Source: RYN-124 sp033851845 (GTDB lineage Bacteria > Actinomycetota > Actinomycetes > Mycobacteriales > SCTD01). From it: 64,000 nucleotides of DNA. Location: contig JAWWOH010000104.1 of the NCBI GenBank assembly GCA_033851845.1, forward strand, positions 1 through 64,000, written 5' to 3'. Below, piece after piece: positions 50,654-59,475 of this stretch; the stretch's first letter is position 1; each line of letters opens with the position of its first letter. The translations under genes and the position numbers were made by a program. The notes under the pieces are model-generated. The model was not told where the DNA came from, made no database searches, and was given only the letters and a program-made list of their open reading frames with translations.

Positions 50654-51394
50654 CTACCTCAGTGACCAGCGCACGGTCACCGAGACGCTGATCTGCGACT
50701 GCCCCGCGTCGATCGGGACCTCGGCCGACTTCGCCGCGTCCCCGGCGAGTGCCTGCGACATCGCGTAGGGCATCGGCTGCTCGCCTTGCGGCACCTGCTC
50801 GCTGACCAGCTCCACCTGGTTGAGCGCCCGGCCGGAGAGCTCCGCGTACCGGTCCGCCTTCAGCCGCGCGTCGTGGTACGCCGCGTCGCGCGCCTGCTGC
50901 AACAGCGTCGCGTTGTCCTCCAGGGCGAATGACACACCCTGGACCCGAGCGGCATTGCCCCCGGCCGTGACGGCGTCGCCGATCGTCTTGCCGGCCTTGC
51001 CGAGGTTGCGCAGCTTGAGCGTCAGCGACTCGTTGACCGTGTAGCCGTTCGGCACACCCTTGTTGCTGTACGACGGGTACAGGGACACGTCGGCGGTCTG
51101 CATGTCCTTCGCATCGACGCCGTCATGTCGCGCAGCTGCCCGGACGCGGTTCTGGATCTCGTTGGCGTCGGCGAGCGCAGCGGAGACATCGGCTCGCCTG
51201 ACCTCGACGGCAAGCTGGACGCGGAGCACGTCCGGCGTACCACTGACCTTGCCGAGCCCGGAGACGATGACGCCCTCCGCAGCGGGCTCACCTGCCGCAG
51301 CCCTGGCGGCGGGCGGCTGCCGCACCGAGCCGACCAGGTAGCCGACACCGACCACGACGGCGAGCGGGATGACGAGCAGAGCGGTACGGCGCAT
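50654..51394 (-). CDS. SIMPL-domain (DUF541) exported protein
   Basis: A 246-residue protein with an N-terminal membrane anchor or signal (MRRTALLVIPLAVVVGVGYL) and a SIMPL domain: GVIVSGLGKVSGTPDVLRVQLAVEV near the start and QISVSVTVRWSLR at the end, with the helical ARDAAYHDARLKADRYAELSG between. Members form ring-like oligomers of unknown function outside the cytoplasm. ATG 51394 is chosen because GGAGG lies five bases upstream; an in-frame GTG at 51406 lies before it. Confidence 0.85.
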   Translation of the reverse strand: MRRTALLVIPLAVVVGVGYLVGSVRQPPAARAAAGEPAAEGVIVSGLGKVSGTPDVLRVQLAVEVRRADVSAALADANEIQNRVRAAARHDGVDAKDMQTADVSLYPSYSNKGVPNGYTVNESLTLKLRNLGKAGKTIGDAVTAGGNAARVQGVSFALEDNATLLQQARDAAYHDARLKADRYAELSGRALNQVELVSEQVPQGEQPMPYAMSQALAGDAAKSAEVPIDAGQSQISVSVTVRWSLR

Positions 51395-51442
51395 GACGGC
51401 CTCCACGGCAGGGACTGGTGCCGGTAGGACGCAGCGGAGGGG

Positions 51443-52333
51443 CTAGCGGTTCACGGTCGACAGAGACAGCCGGTCCCAGATCTCGCGCGTCGCGGTCGAC
51501 CGGTTGAGGGTGATGAAGTGCAGGCCTGGCGCGCCCTCGGCGAGCAGCCGCTCGCACATCGCCGTAGCCCAGTCGACACCGATCGCGCGCACCGCCGCGG
51601 GGTCGTCCTCGACGGCGTGCAGCTTCTCGGCCAGCTCGGGCGGGAACGCCGCACCGGACAGGATGGCGAAGCGCTCGATCTGGCTGACGTTGGTGACCGG
51701 CATGATCCCCGGGATGATCGGCGCGTCGCAGCCGTGCTTTCCGACGCGGTCGCGCAGCCGCAGCCAGTCGTCGACGTAGAAGAACATCTGGGTGATGGCG
51801 AAGTCGGCCCCGGCCCGGCACTTCTGCACCAGGAACTTCGCGTCGGTCTCCTGGTCGGGCGAGCGCGGGTGCTTCTCGGGGAACGCCGCGACGCCCACCG
51901 TGAAGTCACCGTGCTCCTTGATGAGCCGCACGAGCTCGTCGGCGTACTCGAGCCCATCGATGTGCTTGCGCCACTCCGCCTGCGGGTCACCCGGCGGGTC
52001 CCCGCGCAGGGCGAGCACGTTGTGCACACCGGCCGCGGCGTACTGGCCGATCACCCGGCGGAGCTCGGCGACGGAGTGGTCGACAGCCGTGAGGTGCGCC
52101 ATCGGGAGCAGCGTCGTCTCGCTGCCGATCCGCTCGGTGATGTCGACGGTCGTGTCCCGGGTGGAGCCGCCGGCGCCGTACGTGATGGAGACGAAGCTCG
52201 GCCGCAGCGACTCGAGCTCGCGCAGCGACTGCCACAGCTGCCGCTCGCCGTCATCGGTGCGCGGCGGGAAGAACTCGAACGAGAACGTGGGCTCGCCGGA
52301 CGACAGGAGGTCGCGGATCGAGCGGCTGGCCAT
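51443..52333 (-). CDS. metF: Methylenetetrahydrofolate reductase MetF
   Basis: Flavin-dependent reduction of 5,10-methylene-THF to 5-methyl-THF for methionine synthesis. The 296-residue TIM barrel reads FSFEFFPPRTDDGERQLW, SITYGAGGSTRD, HLTAVDHS, NVLALRGDPP and ADFAITQMFFYVDDWL, all family hallmarks. A -10 (TAGCCT) six bases before the ATG predicts a leaderless mRNA. It is divergent from the prenyl synthase gene, 56 bases apart. Confidence 0.96.
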   Translation of the reverse strand: MASRSIRDLLSSGEPTFSFEFFPPRTDDGERQLWQSLRELESLRPSFVSITYGAGGSTRDTTVDITERIGSETTLLPMAHLTAVDHSVAELRRVIGQYAAAGVHNVLALRGDPPGDPQAEWRKHIDGLEYADELVRLIKEHGDFTVGVAAFPEKHPRSPDQETDAKFLVQKCRAGADFAITQMFFYVDDWLRLRDRVGKHGCDAPIIPGIMPVTNVSQIERFAILSGAAFPPELAEKLHAVEDDPAAVRAIGVDWATAMCERLLAEGAPGLHFITLNRSTATREIWDRLSLSTVNR

Positions 52334-52339
52334 GTCGGC

Positions 52340-52382
52340 AGGCTAGCCGCCGCGGCCCGACCTGACCCTGAACGCCTAGCCT
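52340..52382. promoter_or_regulatory. Back-to-back leaderless promoters of metF and the prenyl synthase
   Basis: Both divergent genes have the same -10 TAGCCT: minus strand 52340-52345, six bases before the metF ATG; plus strand 52377-52382, seven bases before the prenyl synthase ATG. This predicts leaderless transcripts in both directions from a 56-base gap, and leaves no room for a riboswitch upstream of metF. Confidence 0.65.
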
Positions 52383-52389
52383 GCGCGTC

Positions 52390-53460
52390 ATGGGGACGGG
52401 GCCGCTCGACCGCGACGACCTGCGCGAGCGGGTCGAGAAGGCGCTGTCGACCTTCCTCACCGGACAGGGCAACCGGCTCGACGCAGTCAGCCCGTCCCTG
52501 TCGTCCGTGCAGCAGGCAGCGGTCGACTTCCTGCTCACGGGTGGCAAGCGGATGCGCCCGGCCTTCTGCTACTGGGGCTACCGCGGTGCCGGCGGCGAGG
52601 GCAGCGAGGCGGCGGTCACCGCCGCCGCCTGTCTCGAGCTGCTGCAGGCGGGTGCGCTGATCCACGACGACGTCATGGACGGCAGCGACACCCGCCGAGG
52701 TCAGCCCGCCATGCACCGCCGGTTCGCGTCGATGCACCGTGACCGCACGTGGCAAGGCGACCCGGAGGCGTTCGGGCAGTCGGCGGCCGTGCTGCTGGGC
52801 GACCTGTGCCTGATCTGGGCCGACGAGATGCTCAACACCTGCGGGCTGCCGGCCGAGGCGCTGCTGCGCGCGCAGCCGGTCTACGACGAGATGCGCGTCG
52901 AGCTGATGGCCGGGCAGTACCTCGACCTGTTCGAGCAGGTGGTCGGCGAGGGGACCGTCGAGAGCGCCCTGCGGGTGGCCCGCTTCAAGTCGGCCAAGTA
53001 CACGATCGAGCGACCGCTGCACCTGGGCGCGGTGCTGGCCGGAGGCAGCGCCGCGGTGCTGGCCGGTTACTCCGGCTACGGGCTGCCGCTCGGCGAGGCG
53101 TTCCAGCTGCGCGACGACGTTCTCGGGGTCTTCGGCGACCCGAGCGAGACGGGCAAGCCGGCCGGCGACGACCTGCGCGAGGGCAAGCGCACCGCCCTTG
53201 TCGCGCTCGCGCTGCAGGCCGCCGGTCCCGCGCAGGCAGAGGTCGTACGGCGGCATCTGGGCGACCCCGCCCTCGACGACGCGGGGGTGGCCGAGCTGCG
53301 TCAGGTGATCGTCGACACAGGTGCGGTCGACCGGGTGGAGGAGCTCATCAGCGACCTGATGACGGAGGCGCTGACCGCGCTGCACGCCGCGGCCATCGAC
53401 GACGACGCGCGCGACGTGCTCGAGGAGCTCGCCCTCGCCGCCACCCGCCGAACGGTCTAG
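52390..53460 (+). CDS. idsA: Polyprenyl (geranylgeranyl-type) diphosphate synthase
   Basis: All-trans prenyl diphosphate synthase condensing IPP with allylic diphosphates. The 356 residues carry the first aspartate-rich motif LIHDDVMDGSDTRRG and the second QLRDDVLGVFGD, plus GGKRMRP and the SAKYTIERP segment. Product chain length cannot be read with certainty. From memory, metF-like next to idsA2 occurs in M. tuberculosis (Rv2172c/Rv2173), so the pairing looks conserved. Confidence 0.93.
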   Translation: MGTGPLDRDDLRERVEKALSTFLTGQGNRLDAVSPSLSSVQQAAVDFLLTGGKRMRPAFCYWGYRGAGGEGSEAAVTAAACLELLQAGALIHDDVMDGSDTRRGQPAMHRRFASMHRDRTWQGDPEAFGQSAAVLLGDLCLIWADEMLNTCGLPAEALLRAQPVYDEMRVELMAGQYLDLFEQVVGEGTVESALRVARFKSAKYTIERPLHLGAVLAGGSAAVLAGYSGYGLPLGEAFQLRDDVLGVFGDPSETGKPAGDDLREGKRTALVALALQAAGPAQAEVVRRHLGDPALDDAGVAELRQVIVDTGAVDRVEELISDLMTEALTALHAAAIDDDARDVLEELALAATRRTV

Positions 53461-53479
53461 GCCCGGAGAAGAGCTCGGG

Positions 53480-54280
53480 TCACTCAGGCAGCACGATCAT
53501 CGGGGGCTCGACCGGGCTGCTCAGGAACGGCAGCACGACCTCGGCCCCGGCCGGCCTGGCCAGGAACCAGCCCTGGCCGAACTCCACGCCGAGCTCGAGC
53601 AGCGCGACGAGCTCACCGGGTTGCTCGACTCCCTCGGCGATGACATCGGCTCCGACCCGGCCGCAGAACGCGAGCATCGCCTCGACGAGTGCCTGCCGGG
53701 ACGGGTCGACGTCGACGTTGCGGATGATCGAGATGTCGAGCTTCACGAGGTCCGGCGCCAGCTGCAGGACGTGCCGCAGGCTCGAGTGCCCGGCGCCGAA
53801 GTCGTCGATGCCGATACGTACTCCGGCGTTGCGCAGCGCCGCGAGCGCCCGCTCCAGCGCGGCGTAGTCGTGCACCGGCTCGTGCTCGGTGATCTCGACG
53901 AGCAGTCGCGCCGGCGTCGCGTCGAGCAGCAGCTCTGTCACGTCCTCACGCAGCAGGGCGCGCGGGGACAGGTTGACCGTGAGCGTCATCGACGCCGGCA
54001 ACCGGTCGAGGACGTCGAGCGCCCCGCAGAGCGCGACCGTCTCGAGTGCCGGCCCCCAGCCGGCCCGGACAGCGCCCCGGAACCAGGCGGCAGGCCCGGG
54101 CTGGGGGTGGCCCGGGAAGCGGGCCAGTGCCTCCAGCCCCCACACGGCACCGCTGCGAAGTCCGATGACCGGCTGAAGGTGGATGTTGAGCCGCTCCGGG
54201 CCGCCGAGGATCTGCAGGATGTCGTCCTTCGCGGGCAACGCGCCCACGACAGGGCCGGAGTCGTCGAGCGTCATCGTCAT
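53480..54280 (-). CDS. EAL-domain cyclic di-GMP phosphodiesterase
   Basis: A 266-residue stand-alone EAL protein predicted to hydrolyse c-di-GMP to pGpG. E50-A-L lies in LQPVIGLRSGAVWGLEALAR; NLSP, LLVEITEH, GIDDFGAGHSSL, VKLDISII, VIAEGVE and FGQGWFLARP follow, so the metal ligands and catalytic residues appear complete. No sensory domain beyond a short N-terminus and no membrane segment. It is a possible functional counterpart of the GGDEF protein near ftsZ. It converges on idsA with a 19-base gap. Confidence 0.92.
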   Translation of the reverse strand: MTMTLDDSGPVVGALPAKDDILQILGGPERLNIHLQPVIGLRSGAVWGLEALARFPGHPQPGPAAWFRGAVRAGWGPALETVALCGALDVLDRLPASMTLTVNLSPRALLREDVTELLLDATPARLLVEITEHEPVHDYAALERALAALRNAGVRIGIDDFGAGHSSLRHVLQLAPDLVKLDISIIRNVDVDPSRQALVEAMLAFCGRVGADVIAEGVEQPGELVALLELGVEFGQGWFLARPAGAEVVLPFLSSPVEPPMIVLPE

Positions 54281-54395
54281 CGCCGCGCGCGCTCCTGGGG
54301 TCGGAGACGGGACAGGTCCCTACTTGACCCCCAACGCGCGAGCAGCGCGGAGGTAACGGGACAAACCGCAACTTCTTGGGGCGCGCCCCACCTCG

Positions 54396-54401
54396 TACCC
54401 T
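54396..54401 (+). promoter_or_regulatory. Leaderless -10 of the methionine aminopeptidase gene
   Basis: TACCCT lies seven bases before the GTG start and there is no Shine-Dalgarno, which predicts a leaderless transcript. The start codon assignment at 54409 relies partly on this. Confidence 0.55.
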
Positions 54402-54408
54402 TGTCAGG

Positions 54409-55407
54409 GTGACCACCCCAACGATCGCGGCGAACGACCCGTGCTGGTGCGGCAGCGGCCGACGCTACAAGCGCTGCCACCGGATCGCCGACGTCGACCC
54501 CGACCGCGCCGCCGCGGAGGAGGCCCGCCGCCGCGAGCTCGAGCTGTCCGCGGAGCGCTACGTCCGGCCCGGGCGGCTGTCCCCGCGCCGGGAGGTGCCG
54601 CCGGAGATCCCGCGGCCGGCGTACGCGCTCGACAAGCACGGCCGGCCGCGCGAGCGGGACAGCGCTCGGCCGAAGGACCCGGAGACGATCGAGCTCATGC
54701 GGGTCGCCGGCCGAGCGGCTGCCGAGATCCTCGGGGTCCTCGGCGCGGCCGTGCGGCCGGGGATCACGACGGACGACCTCGACGCCCTTGCCCACGAGGA
54801 GTGCATCAAGCGGGGCGGCTACCCCTCGCCGCTGGGCTACAACGGGTTCCCGAAGTCGGTCTGCACGTCGATCAACGAGGTGATCTGCCACGGGATCCCC
54901 GACTCGACCGTCCTGAAGGACGGCGACATCGTCAACTGCGACGTCACCATCTTCCTGAACGGCGTGCACGGCGACACCAACGCGACGTTCCTGGTCGGTG
55001 ACGTCGATGAGGAGTCACGCCGGCTGGTCGAGGTCACGCGGGAGTGCCTCGACGTCGGCATCGCTGCTGTCAAGCCGGGCAACCGTGTGCGGGACATCGG
55101 CAAGGCGATCCAGACGCATGCCGAGGCGAACGGGTTCGGCGTGGTGCGCGCGTTCGTCGGGCACGGGATCGGGCGGTCGTTCCACAGCGATCCGCAGGTC
55201 TACCACTACGACAACCCCTCGGCGCGCACGCTCCTCGAGCCCGACATGACGTTCACGATCGAGCCGATGATCACGATCGGCGACTGGCGGCACGAGATGT
55301 GGGACGACGGCTGGACGGCCGTGACCGTCGACCGATCACGCACGGCTCAGTTCGAGCACACCCTGGTCGTGACCGCCGATGGCGCGGAGATCCTCACCCG
55401 GGTCTGA
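54409..55407 (+). CDS. map: Methionine aminopeptidase type I with N-terminal SEC-C zinc motif
   Basis: Removes N-terminal methionine from nascent proteins. The 332 residues begin with a SEC-C motif CWCGSGRRYKRCH (C12, C14, C23, H24), a linker, then the pita-bread catalytic domain with metal ligands in NCDVTIFLNGVHGDTN, FVGHGIGRSFH, MTFTIEPMI and AQFEHTLVV. The SEC-C extension probably docks the enzyme on the ribosome, as proposed for similar zinc extensions. The last 14 bases overlap the 3' end of the convergent acylase gene. Confidence 0.95.
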   Translation: MTTPTIAANDPCWCGSGRRYKRCHRIADVDPDRAAAEEARRRELELSAERYVRPGRLSPRREVPPEIPRPAYALDKHGRPRERDSARPKDPETIELMRVAGRAAAEILGVLGAAVRPGITTDDLDALAHEECIKRGGYPSPLGYNGFPKSVCTSINEVICHGIPDSTVLKDGDIVNCDVTIFLNGVHGDTNATFLVGDVDEESRRLVEVTRECLDVGIAAVKPGNRVRDIGKAIQTHAEANGFGVVRAFVGHGIGRSFHSDPQVYHYDNPSARTLLEPDMTFTIEPMITIGDWRHEMWDDGWTAVTVDRSRTAQFEHTLVVTADGAEILTRV

Positions 55408-58084
55408 GCTTCCGCCGTACGGCGAGCGCACCGACCAGGAGCAGCAGAGCGGCCAGGGCGGGGAGCCCGCTGCCTCCGGTCGCCGGCAGCTGGCCCGGAG
55501 TCGTGACCGGGCGTACGACGGGACGCGCCGGGACGGCGTCGAAGGCGACGACCTGGACCCAGCTCCCGCGATCCTCATAAGGCATCGTCCGCGACGGCCC
55601 GATGACGCCGGTCAGCGAGTCGATCGTCGACCGCGGGTGCACATCGCGCCAGCCCGCCGGGTCCGCGCCGTGTTCCTTGGTGAGACTCGCGATGGACCGA
55701 TCGAGGGCGGCGAGCACGGTCGATCGCACCGATCGTCCGTGCAGGTAGCTGCGTGACAGCGGCAGCGAGCTCTTCGACGGAACGAGGTTGCGCAGCACGA
55801 GGTTGTCCGCGGGAGTCCCGTCGAAGACGTGTCCCCCTCGGTTGTCCATTGCCACCACGACCTCGTGCGGCAGGTCGGCCAGCACGACGTCGCGCAGGTC
55901 ATCCATCCAGCGCCGGAAGATGGTCGGGCCGGGTCCGTCGGTGACCGTCTCGTCGTCGTACGACGTGGAGCTGGTGCCTGCCCCGGGGCCGTAGGAACGG
56001 CCACCCCATGTACGAACCAGCGCGATGGCCTGCTTCTGGATCGCGGTCGTCCCGCTGACCCCAGCGAGGAGCGGCTGGAAGTCGGCGTAGCGGTGGTCCG
56101 TCGTACCGATCCTGAACTCCGTCGCCCGCAGCGCCGCCGGCGTGAGCTTGGGCTGCGCGGCCAGCGCGAGCTGGATCGTCTGCACCCGGACTGCCTTGCC
56201 CGCCGAGCGGCTGCTCGCCGGGTCGAGGTAGTCGTCGGCCCAGCCCTGCGCGGGCTTGTTGTTCCAGTTGGCGAGGTAGCCGACCTTCGGGTCGACGGAG
56301 TGCGGCAGCTGGTCGAAGGGCAGGAAGCCCTGCTTGTCGTACTCCCCCGTGCCGGGTGCCGGGAAGCGCGCGTCCCACAGCGGGCTGCGCTTCGGGTAGA
56401 GGCCAGGGTGCCAATAGGCGATGTGGCCGTCGGCGCCGGCGTACATGACGTTCTCGTTCCACGTCACCTGGCGTACGCCGGCAGTGAACTGCGCGAGGTT
56501 CTTCGCGCGATCCCACTGCAGGATGCCGTTGATGTTCTCGAGCTCGCGGTGGTACATCGCGTAGTCGACCGAGCGGGCCTTGGTGCCGTCCTTGCTGTAG
56601 GCGACGACGGGACCGTGCACCGTGCGGCAGATCTCGGCGTCCTGGCTGAAGACCGGCGGGCCGAACGGGACGCCCTGCTGCGCCGCGCGGTACTTCACCG
56701 TCTCGGTCCGGCAGTCGGCGTCCTTCCACGTGCCGCGGTGGAAGTACTGCAGCTTGCCGTTCGTGCGGCGGACGGTCTCGATGAAGCTGTCGATGGTCTT
56801 CGAGTAACCGGTGGTCATCCCCCATGCGACGTTGGTGCCGTAGCCGATCGCAACAGTCGGTACGCCGGGAACGGTGACCCCGCGTGCGTCGTACCCGCCG
56901 CCGTGGACCTCCTGCTCGTAGAGCTCGGTCGGGAACGTGTAGCCGAGCTGCGGGCCGTTGACGAGCATCGGGGCGCCAGTGCTCGTGCGCTTCCCGCTGA
57001 CCGTGAACATGTACGAGCCGCCGTGCAGGTTGGCCCGGAAGGCGTTCAAGCTGTCGACCATCTTCTGCAGGCTCGTCGCGACGGGAGCCGGCAGCCCGGC
57101 AGGTGTCGCCGGCTCCGGCGCCGCTCCGGTGCCGGCACCGGTAGCCAGCTCAGGAGGCAGGGCGAGCGCGTAGGCCGCGCTCTTGCGGTAGACGGCATCA
57201 CGCTGCGCCGCCGGGACCGGGTCGTTGTTGGCGAAGCGGCCCTCCTCGGGCGGCACCGTGATGCTCGCCTTCTGGTCACGCTGCCAGCGGATGTCGTTGA
57301 AGGCCTTGAGGCCGGGCTCCGCACCGAGTGACTTCTGCAGCGTCCGCAGCAGCTCGACCTCGCGGAACTCCTCCCCGCCGCTCGCCGCGACGAAGCGGGT
57401 GAGCAGTACGCCGGAGGCGAGGGTGTCCTTGAGCGTCCAGTCGGCCGGCACGGTCGTGAGCAGGGCGTACTCCGCCGGCAGCTCCGTCGGGGTCACCTTC
57501 ACGTGCTGGATGTAGGCGTTCAAACCGGCGACGTATGCCTTGAGCACGTTCTGGCTCTCGGTGGGGAGCGCGGCGAACATGGCGTCGTAGTCGGCGTCGC
57601 TGTAGGTGAGGGTTCGCGTCTGGATGTCGGCGGGGACCCCGGACGGTCCGACGAGCTCGGCGTAGGTGCCCTCCGCGACATGCCGCACGCCGTCGGCGAG
57701 GAAGAGCCGGTCCTCGCCGGCGCTGTAGCCCGCGGCGTACCAGGTCGCGTAAGAGGTGCCCGCGTAGATGGCCGGCGTGCCGTAGCCGTCGCGGTAGACC
57801 CGCGCGTCGCCAACGGCCTCCGGCGTATCGGACGCCTGGAACCTGCCCTCCTTGTAGCGGCCGTCCCAGTACAGGACGCGCTGGTCCTCGGTGTGCGGGC
57901 CGTAGTCGCCTGTCAGCCGCCCCTGTGCCTCGTCCGTCGCGGTGACTCTGCCGTTCTCGCCAGGCGGCAGAGCGGTGCCGATCGTCATCGGCTGGTGCGG
58001 CGGGGCGTCAGCGGCGGTGGCGGGCGCCGCCGCCGCGACGAGTGCGCACGTCGCGAGGACTGCGGCACAACGAGGAAGGCGCAC
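55394..58084 (-). CDS. Secreted penicillin-acylase-family hydrolase with LPxTG sorting signal
   Basis: An 896-residue Ntn-hydrolase precursor. A signal peptide (about 1-25, ending APATAADA) is followed by the alpha chain, a linker, and the probable autocleavage site at G-S in NLHGGSYMFTVSG, where Ser becomes the nucleophile; NWNNKPAQGWADD in the beta chain is typical. The C-terminus LPATGGSGLP, hydrophobic helix and RRKLRPG form a sortase signal, so it is probably wall-anchored. Acylase substrates could be acyl-homoserine lactones, lipopeptides or beta-lactams; not decidable. GTG start 58084. Confidence 0.88.
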   Translation of the reverse strand: MRLPRCAAVLATCALVAAAAPATAADAPPHQPMTIGTALPPGENGRVTATDEAQGRLTGDYGPHTEDQRVLYWDGRYKEGRFQASDTPEAVGDARVYRDGYGTPAIYAGTSYATWYAAGYSAGEDRLFLADGVRHVAEGTYAELVGPSGVPADIQTRTLTYSDADYDAMFAALPTESQNVLKAYVAGLNAYIQHVKVTPTELPAEYALLTTVPADWTLKDTLASGVLLTRFVAASGGEEFREVELLRTLQKSLGAEPGLKAFNDIRWQRDQKASITVPPEEGRFANNDPVPAAQRDAVYRKSAAYALALPPELATGAGTGAAPEPATPAGLPAPVATSLQKMVDSLNAFRANLHGGSYMFTVSGKRTSTGAPMLVNGPQLGYTFPTELYEQEVHGGGYDARGVTVPGVPTVAIGYGTNVAWGMTTGYSKTIDSFIETVRRTNGKLQYFHRGTWKDADCRTETVKYRAAQQGVPFGPPVFSQDAEICRTVHGPVVAYSKDGTKARSVDYAMYHRELENINGILQWDRAKNLAQFTAGVRQVTWNENVMYAGADGHIAYWHPGLYPKRSPLWDARFPAPGTGEYDKQGFLPFDQLPHSVDPKVGYLANWNNKPAQGWADDYLDPASSRSAGKAVRVQTIQLALAAQPKLTPAALRATEFRIGTTDHRYADFQPLLAGVSGTTAIQKQAIALVRTWGGRSYGPGAGTSSTSYDDETVTDGPGPTIFRRWMDDLRDVVLADLPHEVVVAMDNRGGHVFDGTPADNLVLRNLVPSKSSLPLSRSYLHGRSVRSTVLAALDRSIASLTKEHGADPAGWRDVHPRSTIDSLTGVIGPSRTMPYEDRGSWVQVVAFDAVPARPVVRPVTTPGQLPATGGSGLPALAALLLLVGALAVRRKLRPG

Positions 58085-58112
58085 TCACGCAGTCTGCGGC
58101 ACGTCGTCGCCC

Positions 58113-58118
58113 TACCCT
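58113..58118 (+). promoter_or_regulatory. Leaderless -10 of the mannosyltransferase-like gene
   Basis: TACCCT is six bases before GTG 58125, with no Shine-Dalgarno. It lies in a 40-base gap between this gene and the divergent acylase gene. Confidence 0.5.
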
Positions 58119-58124
58119 CAGCCG

Positions 58125-59459
58125 GTGCGCACAGCGGCCCGGCGGCAGCTCGTCGTCCTCGGGGCGTTGAGCGCGAGCCTGCTGACCGTGGGCAGCTACG
58201 GGGTCGGGGCCGTGCCGGCTTCGCTCGACTCGTGGCTGCACGGCTCGTCAGTCGGCCGCGCGCTCTGCTACGCCCTCGTGGCTGTCGGTGTGCTCGGGCT
58301 GCTGTCCGCGTGGTGGTCCTTGCGCGGGGCCCCGACTCGGGTGGTGCTGCTCTTCTCGGCAGCATGGACCGCGCCGTTGCTCGTCGCCGCGCCGCTGTTC
58401 ACTCGCGACGTGTTCGCGTACGCCGGCCAGGGTCACCTCGTCGATGCAGGCATCGATCCCTACACGCACGGTCCGGCGGACGCGCCCGGCCCACTGTCAG
58501 CCGAGGTGGACGACGTCTGGGCGCACGCGCGGTCGCCGTACGGTCCGGTCTTCCTGCGCGTCGCGAGCTGGCTCGTGCCCGGTGAGCACGTCGCGGTCTC
58601 CCTGCTGCTGCTGCGGCTGCTCGCGGTGTGCGGTTTGCCGCTGATGGCCTGGGCGCTGGTGCGGATGTCCAGCGAACCGGCGCGCGCACTCTGGCTCGCG
58701 GTCGCCAACCCGCTCGTGCTGCTGCACGGCGTCGCGGGTGCGCACAACGACCTGTTGATGGCCGGGCTGCTGGCTGCGGGAATCGCCATCGCGGTCCGGT
58801 CCGGGCCTCGCGTTCTGCTGACCCTCGCCGGAGGGGCGGCAGTCATCACGATCGCCGCACTGGTCAAGGCGCCCGCGATCGTGGCCCTGCCGTTCCTGCC
58901 GTTCGCCGTGCCGAAGCAGCGCATCCGCACCGCGATCACCGTTGCGGTGAGCGCCGTCCTCACAGCTATCGGAGTTACGGTCGCGACGGGTCTCGGGTCG
59001 GGCTGGCTGCACACGCTTGGCGCGGGCAACCCACGCCGCAACCTGCTGTCGGTGTCCACCGGGGCCGGCGCTCTCGTCTCGCCCGTCGCCGGCGACGGTG
59101 CGGTGGATGCGGCACGCCTGGCCGGGCTCGTCGTCGCCGGTGCCGTTGCTGTGTGGATGCTGCTCCGCGTCGCACCCGTCGACCCGCTGCGCGCGCTCGG
59201 GCTCACCCTGCTCGCGGTCGCGGTCCTCGGGCCGGTCGTGCAGCCGTGGTACCTGCTGTGGGCGTTGCCGCTGCTGGCCTGTGTCGCCGGTCCACGCCTC
59301 GCCGCCGGGCTCGCGGCGGCGTGCGGCGTGCTGTGCCTGTTGATCCTCCCGAGCGGGCGGCACGTCATCCGGCCACCGCTGTACGGCGTACCAGCTGTCC
59401 TCGTGATCGCGGCCGGTTACGCAGCGTCGCGGTACCCCCGTGGTGCGGCGGCCCCATAA
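58125..59459 (+). CDS. GT-C glycosyltransferase, MptA/MptB-like polyprenol-phosphomannose mannosyltransferase
   Basis: A 444-residue protein with about a dozen membrane helices. The first large loop reads LFTRDVFAYAGQGHLVDAGIDPY, a GT-C catalytic-loop pattern with acidic residues, followed by RSPYGPVFL and ANPLVLLHGVAGAHNDLLM, typical of the MptA/MptB and related alpha-mannosyltransferases of lipoglycan synthesis. From memory mptA is also near idsA2 and Rv2175c in mycobacteria. The donor and acceptor are inferred. Confidence 0.75.
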   Translation: MRTAARRQLVVLGALSASLLTVGSYGVGAVPASLDSWLHGSSVGRALCYALVAVGVLGLLSAWWSLRGAPTRVVLLFSAAWTAPLLVAAPLFTRDVFAYAGQGHLVDAGIDPYTHGPADAPGPLSAEVDDVWAHARSPYGPVFLRVASWLVPGEHVAVSLLLLRLLAVCGLPLMAWALVRMSSEPARALWLAVANPLVLLHGVAGAHNDLLMAGLLAAGIAIAVRSGPRVLLTLAGGAAVITIAALVKAPAIVALPFLPFAVPKQRIRTAITVAVSAVLTAIGVTVATGLGSGWLHTLGAGNPRRNLLSVSTGAGALVSPVAGDGAVDAARLAGLVVAGAVAVWMLLRVAPVDPLRALGLTLLAVAVLGPVVQPWYLLWALPLLACVAGPRLAAGLAAACGVLCLLILPSGRHVIRPPLYGVPAVLVIAAGYAASRYPRGAAAP

Positions 59460-59475
59460 GGGGAAGGATCGGGGC

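Noticed and set aside
52334..52389. SAM riboswitch upstream of metF
   Set aside because: Only 56 bases separate metF from a divergent gene and a leaderless -10 lies six bases before the start, leaving no room.
53461..53479. Bidirectional terminator between idsA and the EAL gene
   Set aside because: Only a 4-5 pair stem (CCCG/CGGG) is possible, too weak to call.
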